Below are positions 25,391 through 34,204 of a DNA stretch of 64,000 nucleotides, one piece after another (within the stretch, counting starts at the first letter, position 1; each line of letters starts with the position of its first letter). The position numbers and the translations under genes are program-made. The stretch comes from Pedobacter sp014947265. GTDB taxonomy: Bacteria > Bacteroidota > Bacteroidia > Sphingobacteriales > Sphingobacteriaceae. Below the pieces are notes generated by a model. The model was not told where the DNA came from and did no database searches. It saw only the letters and a list, made by a program, of their open reading frames with translations. The stretch spans positions 1 to 64,000 of the forward strand of contig NZ_JADCNK010000019.1 in the NCBI RefSeq assembly GCF_014947265.1, read 5' to 3'.

Positions 25391-25513
25391 TCGTCATCTC
25401 GACTGTAGCGCAGCGAAATGGAGAGATCTATGTAGCGCAGTTCCGAATTTTAGTAAAAAATATCTATATACACAGATTTCTCGACTGCGTTACACTCCGC
25501 TCGAAATGACGAC
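25391..25513. repeat. Full copy of the intergenic TCGTCATCTCGA ... TCGAAATGACGA palindrome
   Basis: The left half (TCGTCATCTCGACTGTAGCG then CAGCGAAATGGAGAGATCT) pairs with the right half (AGATTTCTCGACTGCG ... CTCGAAATGACGACC). The 25251-25609 gap otherwise holds short GGTTAAT/GGTTAGTT repeats after the receptor stop codon, and from 25518 onward the unoccupied form of the site that holds the MITE at 20390. No gene is seen. Confidence 0.75.
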
Positions 25514-25609
25514 CGTATTATAAAATTTATCTAAATCTTAAATTCTTAATTTTTAAATGGTTCATGATTAAATCGGTTAATCCCTCCAAACGCCCAACTC
25601 CAAACTTAT

Positions 25610-26311
25610 CTACCTGCACTCAATCGAATGTCCATAACTGCGCGTATTTTTGGGAGAAAAAAATGGAATGCCCAAATCGGCGGAGCGCATAATGAGTAAA
25701 GCGCCCATAAAAAGCATTAGCCAGGGAATAAGCTTATTGGTGTTAAAACGGATGTATTTTTTCAAAAAGATTCCACCAAGCGAAATCATGAGCATTAAGG
25801 GTGTAGTACCCATACCGAAAAGAAACATAAAAGTAGCACCCGTTTGAACATTGCCTGTATTTAATGCCGTAGCCAGGGCCAGGTAAACCATGCCACAGGG
25901 GATCATGCCGTTAAGCATACCTGCAAACAATCCCCATAATTTTAAGTTGAACACCTTCCCCATTAATTTACTCAGCGGGTTCATGGCCTTTAACTGGAGT
26001 ATCGAAAACCGGTTTCTATAGCTTTTATTAAATTGTAAGGCGGTGAATAGGATTAATACAGTACCAATAAGCATACTCAACGTTTTCTGATCACTGAACA
26101 GGCGTATGCTGTTTCCTAATATACCAACCAGCAAACCTAAAATTGTGTAAACAGTAATTCTACCCAGCTGATATAACAAAAGCTGAACTGCACTCTGAAA
26201 AAAATCTTCTTTTCTGAAGGGCATGCCCAGCATAATGGGTCCGCACATTACTGCGCAGTGGAGGCTTCCAAACAGTCCCATTAAAAATGCCAGTGGCAGA
26301 TAGTCTGTCAT
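25610..26311 (-). CDS. TauE/SafE-like (DsbD_2/UreH-type) membrane protein, cbb3 oxidase assembly
   Basis: 233 residues with about six membrane helices. The first helix carries FGSLHCAVMCGP, the CxxxC motif typical of the DsbD_2/UreH-like branch. Helix 4 has GLFAGMLNGMIPCGMVYLAL. In Bacteroidota this gene regularly ends the cbb3 oxidase cluster and is thought to help copper delivery or assembly; that role is known from context rather than biochemistry. Its ATG overlaps the ccoH stop codon by four bases, so it is translated with ccoH. Confidence 0.85.
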   Translation of the reverse strand: MTDYLPLAFLMGLFGSLHCAVMCGPIMLGMPFRKEDFFQSAVQLLLYQLGRITVYTILGLLVGILGNSIRLFSDQKTLSMLIGTVLILFTALQFNKSYRNRFSILQLKAMNPLSKLMGKVFNLKLWGLFAGMLNGMIPCGMVYLALATALNTGNVQTGATFMFLFGMGTTPLMLMISLGGIFLKKYIRFNTNKLIPWLMLFMGALLIMRSADLGIPFFSPKNTRSYGHSIECR

Positions 26312-26736
26312 AAGGTAATGTCGTTTTTAAACAGATATGCTTTGCCCCCAGCATGCCATGAAAGGTTGATAAACCACATTCCCTTAGCCATTTTTGTTTT
26401 ATCTACCAGGATAAGATGCGAAATTCCGGTGGTATTTCCTTTCAGTTTAACATCATCATCGCTGTTGTCAGGTCGCATCAATACCAGCTCGTATTGCGCA
26501 CTGTCTTTTAACTGTATTACAATTTGGGTATGGGTAATGGTAATTTTAGGCCTGGTATCATCGTTTAATACATTCTGTTTGGCATCGTATTCGGCGTTGT
26601 AATTGATTCCCTTTTCGTAATAATTTTCTTCAATCAGGGCATCCCTACCGTGCACATGGAACATGTAAATCACCATCCCCACGATAAACATCATAAATGC
26701 AAACATCCCCATTACTATTTTTGTTCCCCAGTTCAT
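26308..26736 (-). CDS. ccoH: FixH/CcoH-like cbb3 oxidase assembly protein
   Basis: 142 residues: one N-terminal membrane helix (MNWGTKIVMGMFAFMMFIVG then MVIYMFH) and a periplasmic domain of about 105 residues with the FixH pattern (YYEKGINYNAEYDAKQN, then beta strands). FixH/CcoH is needed for stable cbb3 oxidase assembly and may work with the copper ATPase CcoI. It lies 177 bases after ccoG, with a low-complexity TCATTC-rich stretch between, and overlaps the TauE-like gene. Confidence 0.88.
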   Translation of the reverse strand: MNWGTKIVMGMFAFMMFIVGMVIYMFHVHGRDALIEENYYEKGINYNAEYDAKQNVLNDDTRPKITITHTQIVIQLKDSAQYELVLMRPDNSDDDVKLKGNTTGISHLILVDKTKMAKGMWFINLSWHAGGKAYLFKNDITL

Positions 26737-26799
26737 ACGTTTTGTTTTTAAATTTAATGAGAGCGTTTTGAATGAGTGAGTGTTTAAAGGCCAATCGCA

Positions 26800-26925
26800 G
26801 AATCAATCGTTCAATATTCAATCATTTTATAATTCTATCATTCTCTAATTTTATCACTCTATCATTCAATCATCCTTTAATTCAATCAATCTCTCACTCT
26901 ATCATTCTCTCCTTCAATCATTCCC
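26800..26925. repeat. Degenerate ATCATTCAATC low-complexity tract
   Basis: Between ccoH and ccoG the sequence is a run of related short words (TCAATCATT, TCTATCATTC, TCACTCTATC) over about 125 bases, reaching the last codons of ccoG. Such strand-biased CT-rich tandem words arise by slippage. It has no ORF and no clear hairpin, and may separate ccoG and ccoH expression. Confidence 0.6.
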
Positions 26926-28293
26926 TTCCGGCTGTGCGAAAAAACTAGTTGTCGCGGTACTCAAAACCTCGCCATTGGCAAGCACTTCGAAAACCGCATC
27001 TGTTTTGTATTTTTTAATCGAACTATTTTTCCTGATCAAAAAGAAAGTAAGGTGCACAGTACCTTCTTTTGGTAAAACAGTTGCCTGCTGAATAAAATCA
27101 ATCTGATCACTACTATCCGGCGACCTGAAAGTAAATTTCACCTCCTTATTGGTTTTGTTCACCAACTCTGCATTGTACAGGTTACTGGTTTTATCCGTTC
27201 CCCTGCTTTGGTATAAAGTACCGCTGGCCCTTAAAACCGTGGTCTGGATGTTTTCTCTCTGATAAATAAGCGAAGAAAAAACCATTAATACCACGAATAA
27301 AACCGCAGCATAACCATAAGATTTTAATCCAATTTTATTTGGTTTCCGCTCTGCAATAAAATCCTGGTTAAAGAAACCGATCAGGTTTTTGGGTTTGCCT
27401 ATTTTCAACATGACTTCATCGCACGAATCGATGCAGGCGGTACAATTCACACATTCAAGCTGTGTTCCCTGGCGGATATCGATCCCCGTAGGACAAACCT
27501 GTACACACAATCCACAATCAATACAATCGCCTGTTTTTTGTTCCAATGTATTTCGCTGTAAACGTCCGCGAGGTTCGCCCCTGGTAAAATCGTAGGCTAC
27601 TACAAGGCTCTGGTTATCGAGCAGTACCCCCTGAAGCCTGCCATAAGAACAGATTACGGTACATACCACTTCGCGTACGTAAGCGAATACACCATAAAAT
27701 ATAAAAGTAAACAGCCAGATGGATATAAAACCTGAAACATGGCCCGCAATGGGTTCAGTGATGATTTTAAACAACACATCAGAGCCGATCATATAAGCCA
27801 GAAAAGTATTGGCAATGGCAAAAGAGATCAGCTGGAAAATAAAATGTTTGCTTCCTTTTTTCCATATCTTTTCGGTGTTCCAGGGTCCTTCATCCAGTTT
27901 CTTCTGCTTACTGGCATCGCCCTCAATCCAGTATTCTATCCTACGGAACACCATCTCCATAAAAATGGTCTGCGGACAGGCCCATCCGCACCACAGCCTG
28001 CCCAATACCACTGTAAAACAGACAATGAAGATGATAAAGATGAGCATGGCGAGTGCAAAAAGGTAAAAATCCTGTGGAGTAAAAATCAATCCAAAGAAAA
28101 CGAATTTCCTTTCGACGAAATTCAGCAGCACCAATTGCTCACCGTTAAGTTTTAGAAACGGACAGGAGAACAAAAATAAGAGCAGTACATAACTTACCCA
28201 TTTGCGGTAGGTGTACAATCTACCTGACGGTTTTTTAGGGTAAATGAAATTTCTGTTCCTGCCCTTACTTTCCGGTTTATTTTTTGGTAACAT
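26914..28293 (-). CDS. ccoG: CcoG (FixG/RdxA) cytochrome oxidase accessory protein
   Basis: 459 residues. Membrane helices lie near 32-52 and 85-110 and between, with a CGWACPQTIFMEMVFRRIE motif (C-x3-C). The two ferredoxin-like clusters CIDCGLCVQVCP and CVNCTACIDSCD sit near residues 260-310, followed by a further helix and a C-terminal periplasmic Ig-like domain (IG_FixG type). CcoG is a membrane cupric reductase that supplies Cu(I) for the CuB centre of cbb3 oxidase. It overlaps ccoP by 17 bases. All expected motifs are present; length is typical. Confidence 0.95.
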   Translation of the reverse strand: MLPKNKPESKGRNRNFIYPKKPSGRLYTYRKWVSYVLLLFLFSCPFLKLNGEQLVLLNFVERKFVFFGLIFTPQDFYLFALAMLIFIIFIVCFTVVLGRLWCGWACPQTIFMEMVFRRIEYWIEGDASKQKKLDEGPWNTEKIWKKGSKHFIFQLISFAIANTFLAYMIGSDVLFKIITEPIAGHVSGFISIWLFTFIFYGVFAYVREVVCTVICSYGRLQGVLLDNQSLVVAYDFTRGEPRGRLQRNTLEQKTGDCIDCGLCVQVCPTGIDIRQGTQLECVNCTACIDSCDEVMLKIGKPKNLIGFFNQDFIAERKPNKIGLKSYGYAAVLFVVLMVFSSLIYQRENIQTTVLRASGTLYQSRGTDKTSNLYNAELVNKTNKEVKFTFRSPDSSDQIDFIQQATVLPKEGTVHLTFFLIRKNSSIKKYKTDAVFEVLANGEVLSTATTSFFAQPEGND

Positions 28294-29245
28294 CGGCTTG
28301 GTTTACACTATCTTTCGCTGCTTTCATCTCATTGTCTTTTAAGCCTTTCGCTTCGTATTTTTCGCCCTGTGGGGCTTTGGCACCCGCTGGATTGCTTCCT
28401 TTTAACGACAAAATAAAATTAGCCACAGCACTGATCTGTTTAGGATTAAGGTTTTTCTCCCAACTGATCATTCCCTTTTCCGGAACGCCATATTTAATGG
28501 TTTTAAACACATTGTTGATGCCGCCTCCATGTAACCAGTAATCGTCGGTTAAGTTAGGGCCAATCACGCCCTGACCTTTATCGCCATGGCAAACCACACA
28601 GTTGGTGTTAAATATGGTTTTTCCATCTGAAAGTACCGTTGGGCTGTTATCAAACTTTACGGAATTTTCATCAATGGTATTAGCCGATTTTTCGAGGTAT
28701 GCTGCTTTTTCTACCTGCGCTTTGGCCATTTCATTTTCGTATTCTTTATCCTGCAGATCGCCATAGCCACCAATGTGGTAATAAAAGAGATAACCTGCAG
28801 CGAAAATCATCGTACCAAAAAACAGGAAGTTGAACCAGGCCGGTACCGGGTTATTTAGCTCCTTAATGCCATCATAAGCATGATCAATCACCAGGTTCTT
28901 TTCTTCTTCAATGGGTTTTAAACTCAATAATTTTGCCCATAAAGAAGGTTTTACCGTTTTTTGTTTCAACCAGCTATCGTAATCGAGTGCCTCCTCCTTT
29001 ACAGGTCCGCTATATTTAGTAGGGTTTAACTGTTCCTGATACATGACCTTAAAGGCATTGAGCAAGGTTAGCGAAACAAAAAGCAGTACCAATGCAAAAA
29101 GCAAAAGCAGTATAATGAGTATTTCAGTTTGGCTAAGTCCTAATCCAGGCTGAGAAGGTACTATAGCTTCTGCTGTTTTTTGTTCAGCAGCGTAGCTTGC
29201 GGCTGATAAAAACAGTGAAAATAACAATAGTTTAATCTTCTTCAT
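28277..29245 (-). CDS. ccoP: cbb3-type cytochrome c oxidase subunit III (CcoP), monohaem
   Basis: 322 residues. Signal/anchor (1-19), a helix near 44-66 (ILIILLLLFALVLLFVSL), the CcoP N-terminal motif KELNNPVPAWFNFLFFGTM with a helix (130-155), then one cytochrome c domain with CVVCH near residue 217 and a Met ligand in GMISW or nearby. Proteobacterial CcoP has two haem c domains; the single-haem form is usual in Bacteroidota. It takes electrons from soluble cytochrome c. Overlaps ccoQ by 14 bases and ccoG by 17. Confidence 0.95.
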   Translation of the reverse strand: MKKIKLLLFSLFLSAASYAAEQKTAEAIVPSQPGLGLSQTEILIILLLLFALVLLFVSLTLLNAFKVMYQEQLNPTKYSGPVKEEALDYDSWLKQKTVKPSLWAKLLSLKPIEEEKNLVIDHAYDGIKELNNPVPAWFNFLFFGTMIFAAGYLFYYHIGGYGDLQDKEYENEMAKAQVEKAAYLEKSANTIDENSVKFDNSPTVLSDGKTIFNTNCVVCHGDKGQGVIGPNLTDDYWLHGGGINNVFKTIKYGVPEKGMISWEKNLNPKQISAVANFILSLKGSNPAGAKAPQGEKYEAKGLKDNEMKAAKDSVNQADVTKK

Positions 29246-29414
29246 ATTGATTGGTTTTGTGGTCTTGAAAAGGAATTTCGCTCATGGTTTTGATATGGTT
29301 CTTGCTTAATTTGAAGAGGTAAACACCAACAATTACAAAAAACACCATGAACATGAGCAGAGAGGTAACGAGGTATATTTCGCCACCGGCTAAATCTTTG
29401 ATCTGATTGAACAT
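29232..29414 (-). CDS. ccoQ: CcoQ-like small cbb3 oxidase subunit
   Basis: 60 residues with one membrane helix (YLVTSLLMFMVFFVIVGVYL) and a charged cytoplasmic tail. Size and position between ccoNO and ccoP identify it as CcoQ/FixQ, which stabilises the oxidase complex. Only 3 bases separate it from the ccoNO stop codon. Confidence 0.85.
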   Translation of the reverse strand: MFNQIKDLAGGEIYLVTSLLMFMVFFVIVGVYLFKLSKNHIKTMSEIPFQDHKTNQYEED

Positions 29415-29417
29415 ATT

Positions 29418-31559
29418 TTATTGATTTGAAGGAATGGTTTCTTTATTGGCTTTGATATCGGTACCCAAACGTTGCAGGTAAGCGATGATAGCCACAATTT
29501 CACGATCGCTTTTAACTTTGATGTTGTTCTGCTTCAGGTCTAACGCAATTTTTTCAGCCTGAATTTTTAAATCCTCATTGGCGTGTTTATCATAGCCTTC
29601 GGGATATGGAACGCCTAATGTTTGCATAGCCCTGATTTTACTTGCAGTAGTGCTGATATCCAGTTGTTGTTCAATAAGCCATGGATATGGCGGCATAATA
29701 CTTCCCGGTGACATTGAAGTAGGATCGGCCAGGTGATTGTAATGCCAGGCATCAGAATACTTTCCTCCTACGCGGTGAAGATCTGGTCCGGTACGTTTAC
29801 TGCCCCATAAAAACGGGTGATCGTAAACAAATTCTCCAGCCTTGCTGTACTCTCCATAACGTTCGGTTTCTGAACGGAAAGGTCGAACGGTTTGCGAATG
29901 GCAGTTTACACAACCTTCCCTGATGTACAGATCCCTGCCCTGCAGCTCGAGCGCGCTATATGGCTTTACACTTGCAATAGTGGGCACGTTAGATTGGATG
30001 GTAAAAGTCGGCATCATTTCTACCATCCCCCCAATCAGGATAATGATCAGCGAGAGCACCATAAATTTCATTGGTTTACGCTCCAGTACCCTGTGCCATG
30101 CTTTATCGGCAGGACTACTATCCACTACAATTTTGGATAATGGCATGGCTTCGGCTGCTTCGTTGGCTACAAGTTTAGCGCCCAGCATGGTTTTGGCCAG
30201 GTTATAGGTCATTGCAATTACCCCGGTTAAATAGAGTGCACCACCGATTGAGCGTAAAACATGCATCGGGATAATCTGCAAGGTTGTAGCCAGGAAATTA
30301 GGATATTTCAATAAACCTTCAGGTGTAAATTCTTTCCACATCAACCCTTGTGTAAAACCTGCCCAATACATCGGAATGGCATAAAAAAGGATACCCAAAG
30401 TACCGATCCAAAAGTGGAAACCTGCCAGCTTTTTAGAGTAGAGTTCAGTTTTATAAATACGAGGGATTAACCAGTACAATACACCGAAAGTTAAAAAACC
30501 ATTCCAGCCCAAAGCGCCAACATGTACGTGGGCTACAATCCAATCGGTAAAATGCGCTACCCCGTTAATCTGTTTTAACGATAATAATGGGCCTTCGAAA
30601 GTAGCCATACCATAAGCGGTAAGGGCAACCACCATAAATTTAAGGGTCACATCTTCTCTTACTTTATCCCAGGCGCCGCGAAGGGTTAATAGACCGTTGA
30701 TCATACCGCCCCAGCTTGGTGCAATTAACATGATGGAAAAAGCAACGCCTAATGATTGTGCCCAACCCGGTAATGAGGTGTATAATAAGTGATGGGGACC
30801 AGCCCAGATATAGATAAAAATGAGCGACCAAAAGTGCAGGATACTCAGTTTATAGGAGTAAACAGGTCGACCCGCCATTTTAGGTAAGAAATAATACATC
30901 ATGCCCAGATAAGGCGTAGTGAGGAAAAATGCTACGGCATTATGCCCATACCACCACTGCACCAACGCATCCTGAACGCCCGCATACACATAGTAACTTT
31001 TCATAAAAGAAATGGGCAGCTCAAAAGAGTTTACAATGTGCAATACTGCGATGGTAACAAAAGTGGCAATGTAAAACCATATCGCCACATAAAGATGGCG
31101 CTCTCTCCTTTTAATAATGGTACCAAACATGTTTATACCAAAAACCACCCAGATGAGGGTAATGGCAATATCGATGGGCCATTCGAGTTCAGCATATTCG
31201 TGTGAGGTGGTAAAACCCAGTGGAAGGGTAATTACGGCCGATAAGATGATAAGCTGCCAGCCCCAAAAATGAATCTTGCTGAGCACATCGCTGAACATCC
31301 TGGCCTTGAGTAAACGCTGAAGCGAATAATAAACGCCCATAAAAATGGCGTTCCCTACAAAGGCGAAAATCACGGCATTGGTATGCAAAGGCCTGATCCT
31401 GCCAAAAGTGGTGTACTGGTTACCCATGTTCATTGCCGGCTTAAAAAGCTGCATGGCAACAAGCAGTCCAACAGTCATCCCTATAATTCCCCAAACCAGG
31501 GTGGCAATGCCAAAGTTTCTGACAATCCTGTTATCGTAAGTAAATTTTTCTAGCTGCAT
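29418..31559 (-). CDS. ccoNO: Fused cbb3 oxidase subunits I and II (CcoN/CcoO)
   Basis: 713 residues from the ATG at 31559. The longer frame (to 31607) starts at TTG and would lie across the promoter at 31592-31599, so the shorter start is preferred. Residues 1-475 are the 12-helix catalytic subunit with the haem b, haem b3 and CuB histidines (GHNAVAFFLT, HHLLYTSLP, AHVHVGALGWNG). Residues 500-713 are CcoO: a membrane anchor (FMVLSLIIILIGGMVEMMP), one haem c site CVNCHSQ and SMSPGSIMPPYPWL. It reduces O2 at low tension and pumps protons. The NO fusion is characteristic of Bacteroidota. Confidence 0.95.
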   Translation of the reverse strand: MQLEKFTYDNRIVRNFGIATLVWGIIGMTVGLLVAMQLFKPAMNMGNQYTTFGRIRPLHTNAVIFAFVGNAIFMGVYYSLQRLLKARMFSDVLSKIHFWGWQLIILSAVITLPLGFTTSHEYAELEWPIDIAITLIWVVFGINMFGTIIKRRERHLYVAIWFYIATFVTIAVLHIVNSFELPISFMKSYYVYAGVQDALVQWWYGHNAVAFFLTTPYLGMMYYFLPKMAGRPVYSYKLSILHFWSLIFIYIWAGPHHLLYTSLPGWAQSLGVAFSIMLIAPSWGGMINGLLTLRGAWDKVREDVTLKFMVVALTAYGMATFEGPLLSLKQINGVAHFTDWIVAHVHVGALGWNGFLTFGVLYWLIPRIYKTELYSKKLAGFHFWIGTLGILFYAIPMYWAGFTQGLMWKEFTPEGLLKYPNFLATTLQIIPMHVLRSIGGALYLTGVIAMTYNLAKTMLGAKLVANEAAEAMPLSKIVVDSSPADKAWHRVLERKPMKFMVLSLIIILIGGMVEMMPTFTIQSNVPTIASVKPYSALELQGRDLYIREGCVNCHSQTVRPFRSETERYGEYSKAGEFVYDHPFLWGSKRTGPDLHRVGGKYSDAWHYNHLADPTSMSPGSIMPPYPWLIEQQLDISTTASKIRAMQTLGVPYPEGYDKHANEDLKIQAEKIALDLKQNNIKVKSDREIVAIIAYLQRLGTDIKANKETIPSNQ

Positions 31560-31591
31560 AATCGAAGCGGAATTTTGTATGTTTTGTACAC

Positions 31592-31599
31592 CAAAGGTA
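31592..31599 (-). promoter_or_regulatory. -7 promoter box upstream of ccoNO
   Basis: TACCTTTG on the minus strand is an exact TAnnTTTG box, 33-40 bases before the ATG at 31559. A clear -33 TTTG is not seen at the best spacing (TTTA nearby), which fits an activator-dependent promoter, for example one used by the receiver-CRP protein at 36510-37541. Confidence 0.5.
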
Positions 31600-31631
31600 T
31601 CCTGCAACCAAGAGATAAAGGATGATGGCGG

Positions 31632-31811
31632 TTAGCTGGAAAAGTGATCTTCTTCACTTTTTTCGGCAATCACTTCATCGTCGAACAATACGCGGATGCC
31701 AGGGGTATGTACATCATCGTTCTGACCGGTTTTATAAGCCCAAAAGAAGGCACCCAGAAAAATGAGTGCCATTAAAATGCTGCAGCCAACTAAAAAGTAG
31801 AGGATATTCAT
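31632..31811 (-). CDS. ccoS: CcoS cbb3 oxidase assembly protein
   Basis: 59 residues (MNILYFLVGCSILMALIFLG...), one membrane helix then a short acidic tail with the conserved GAFFWAYKTGQNDD motif of CcoS, in which an aromatic-rich segment follows the helix. CcoS is needed to insert haem b and copper into CcoN. Its ATG overlaps the ccoI stop codon by four bases (ATGA at 31808-31811). Confidence 0.92.
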   Translation of the reverse strand: MNILYFLVGCSILMALIFLGAFFWAYKTGQNDDVHTPGIRVLFDDEVIAEKSEEDHFSS

Positions 31812-34192
31812 ATCAGTTTATTTTTACGGGCAAACCAGCGGGTAGCCAGGGTGGTGAATAATATGATGGTAACAGTACTAACGGGCATCAGCACCGCAGC
31901 AACCAATGGATAAAGTGTTCCCTGTACGGCATAATAAATACCAATACAGTTGTAAGCAATAGCGATGGCAAAACTTATTTTAATCACTTTAAGTCCATCT
32001 TTGCTGAGCTGGATGAAATGAGGTAGGAGGTTCAATCCGCCACCCTGCAGAATGGCATCGCAGCCTGGGGTAAAATTATTGATGTTATCGGTTAAGGCGA
32101 TCCCAAAATTGCTCTGCTTTAAAGCTCCGGCATCATTTAAGCCATCACCAAGCATCATTACGGTATTCCCGCTTTCCTGGAGGCTTAAAACGGCGTCCAG
32201 TTTTTGGTGCGGACGCTGCCGGAACCTGATGGTGCTGCGTTCCGGAAAAATAGTCCTCAGCATGGAATGGTCCTTATCTGTATCACCCGATAACACCTGC
32301 AGGTTAAATTTAGAGAGTTTTGAAACCAGCTGAGCCAATCCGGGCCGCCATTGCTGTTTGATATCAAAACAACCTTTATAAGCCCGGTCGATCACAATAT
32401 GCACACCGGTTTCCCCAACCGATTTTATGGTTACAGGCAACATGGACAAATGTCCGGCATAAATAGTATGATTATTGATCCGGGCAGATAAACCTTTACC
32501 CACCACTTCTTTATAATCGTTAAGTGAATAAAATCTTTCAACGTTTAAAGCCTTTAAAATATGCCTGCTTAAGGGATGGGTCGAGTTGCGCAACAGCGAA
32601 GCCACAATCAGTTTTTCTTCGTTTGTTAAGGCCCCACTAAAGGAGATTTCGGCATTTTCATTACTGGTTAAGGTACCCGTTTTATCGAAAATCAAGGTAT
32701 CACATTTGGCAAGTTCTTCAACCGCATCTGTATTTTTTACATAAAATCCTTTTTTATCAAAAACAGATAAGATAGCAGATAAAGTGAAAGGCGTACTTAA
32801 AGCGAGTACACAGGGACAGGCCACAATAATAACTGCGGTAAATGCCGACCAGGCCTTGTGGCTATCGTGCTGAAACAACCAGTAAGCTGTAGCCGAAAAT
32901 GCAATCAGAAAAACCCCGAGGCTGAAATATTTTGCGACAGAATCGTTAAAATTCTGCTTTTCGATGTTGTTTTTGTAGTTGTCGTTATTCCAGAGTCCGG
33001 TAAGGTAGCTCTGTGAAACCGGTTTGATCACTTCGAGTTCTATGGCTTCGGTGGTTTGCCTCCCACCTGCATAAATAATTTCGCCCAGTACTTTATGTAT
33101 CGGCTCCGATTCGCCGGTAACAAAACTCATATCCACCCAGGCATCACCCTTCATTAAAATGGCATCTGCAGGCACCAGTTCTCCATTTCTAATCCACAAC
33201 CTATCACCGATTTTAATATCGTTGATGGATACGGGTTTTTCTTTACCCTGCTGTAAGGTAGTAACCGCAATAGGGAAATAAGAACGGTAATCGCGGTCGA
33301 AAGAAATGTGATGGTAGGTACGCTGTTTAAGCCATTTCCCCATTAAAAGCAAAAACACCAGACCTGTTAACGTATCGGCAAAACCTGGTCCGGTGGCAAA
33401 GATGACTTCAAATGCGGTGCGTAAAAACAATACCGCAATAATCAGTGCTAAAGGCGTATCTAAATTGATGTGTTTGTGTTTAATACTGGTAATGGCCGAG
33501 GTAAAATAATCCTGCCCGCAATAAAAAGCCGCTGGAATGGAGAATGCCAGGTTTAACCAACCGAATAAGGACTGGAACTGTTTTTCAAAACCTGATAAAC
33601 CAAAATATTCGGGGAAGCTAAAAAGCATCACATTGCCCATTAAAAATCCTGCGACAGCAATTTTTAATATCAGGCTTTTATCAACCGAACTACTGTGGGC
33701 CTTTACTACATCCTGCAGACTTATTAAGGGTTCGTAACCGATCTGATTTAAGGTTTCTACCAAATGTTTTAGCGAAATTTCTTCATGGTTGAAGTTGATG
33801 GTTACCTGCTTTTTGAGAAAATCGATTCGTGAGCTGAAAATAGCGGGATTGATTTTATACAGGTGTTCTAATAACCAGATGCAGGAGCTGCAATGGATGG
33901 CGGGAATATAAAAGGTAATGATGCACGAACTTTCATGTTTGTAATCGAGCAATTGATCGATAATTTTAGGGTCGTCGAGGTATTCTAAATGGCTTTCATT
34001 TTTTAATTGCCTGCCGGGGTTATTGTTGTACACATAATAATTGCATAGGTTGTTTTCTGAAAGGATTTTGAAAACAGCCATACAGCCCGCACAGCAAAAA
34101 TCTTTATCATCTGTTTGATATTTTACCTTGGGCAGATCTTCCCCACAGTGGTAGCAAATGGCTTTGGTTGTGGTTTTACTTTGATCTTCCAT
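31808..34192 (-). CDS. ccoI: CcoI/FixI copper-transporting P1B-type ATPase
   Basis: 794 residues. The N-terminus holds a CYHCGEDLP/CCAGC Cys region (ATPase-associated metal-binding type) and a HMA-like domain with CSSCIWLLEHLY. Membrane helices follow, with the copper-binding ACPCVLALSTP, phosphorylation site DKTGTLT and hinge GDGLND. It exports Cu(I) to the periplasm for cbb3 oxidase maturation rather than for resistance, as shown by its place directly before ccoS and ccoNO. Length and motif set are typical of the CcoI group. Confidence 0.95.
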   Translation of the reverse strand: MEDQSKTTTKAICYHCGEDLPKVKYQTDDKDFCCAGCMAVFKILSENNLCNYYVYNNNPGRQLKNESHLEYLDDPKIIDQLLDYKHESSCIITFYIPAIHCSSCIWLLEHLYKINPAIFSSRIDFLKKQVTINFNHEEISLKHLVETLNQIGYEPLISLQDVVKAHSSSVDKSLILKIAVAGFLMGNVMLFSFPEYFGLSGFEKQFQSLFGWLNLAFSIPAAFYCGQDYFTSAITSIKHKHINLDTPLALIIAVLFLRTAFEVIFATGPGFADTLTGLVFLLLMGKWLKQRTYHHISFDRDYRSYFPIAVTTLQQGKEKPVSINDIKIGDRLWIRNGELVPADAILMKGDAWVDMSFVTGESEPIHKVLGEIIYAGGRQTTEAIELEVIKPVSQSYLTGLWNNDNYKNNIEKQNFNDSVAKYFSLGVFLIAFSATAYWLFQHDSHKAWSAFTAVIIVACPCVLALSTPFTLSAILSVFDKKGFYVKNTDAVEELAKCDTLIFDKTGTLTSNENAEISFSGALTNEEKLIVASLLRNSTHPLSRHILKALNVERFYSLNDYKEVVGKGLSARINNHTIYAGHLSMLPVTIKSVGETGVHIVIDRAYKGCFDIKQQWRPGLAQLVSKLSKFNLQVLSGDTDKDHSMLRTIFPERSTIRFRQRPHQKLDAVLSLQESGNTVMMLGDGLNDAGALKQSNFGIALTDNINNFTPGCDAILQGGGLNLLPHFIQLSKDGLKVIKISFAIAIAYNCIGIYYAVQGTLYPLVAAVLMPVSTVTIILFTTLATRWFARKNKLI

Positions 34193-34204
34193 TGTAATCT
34201 TTTC

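Noticed and set aside
26800..26925. Possible CRISPR-like array
   Set aside because: Words are short, degenerate and without regular spacers; it is low-complexity slippage DNA.
27739..28155. Plus-strand open frame of 138 aa inside ccoG
   Set aside because: Antisense shadow of ccoG, whose Fe-S and helix motifs are complete.
31560..31607. N-terminal extension of CcoN/O by 16 residues
   Set aside because: It would start at TTG and span the TACCTTTG promoter box; the ATG at 31559 fits better.
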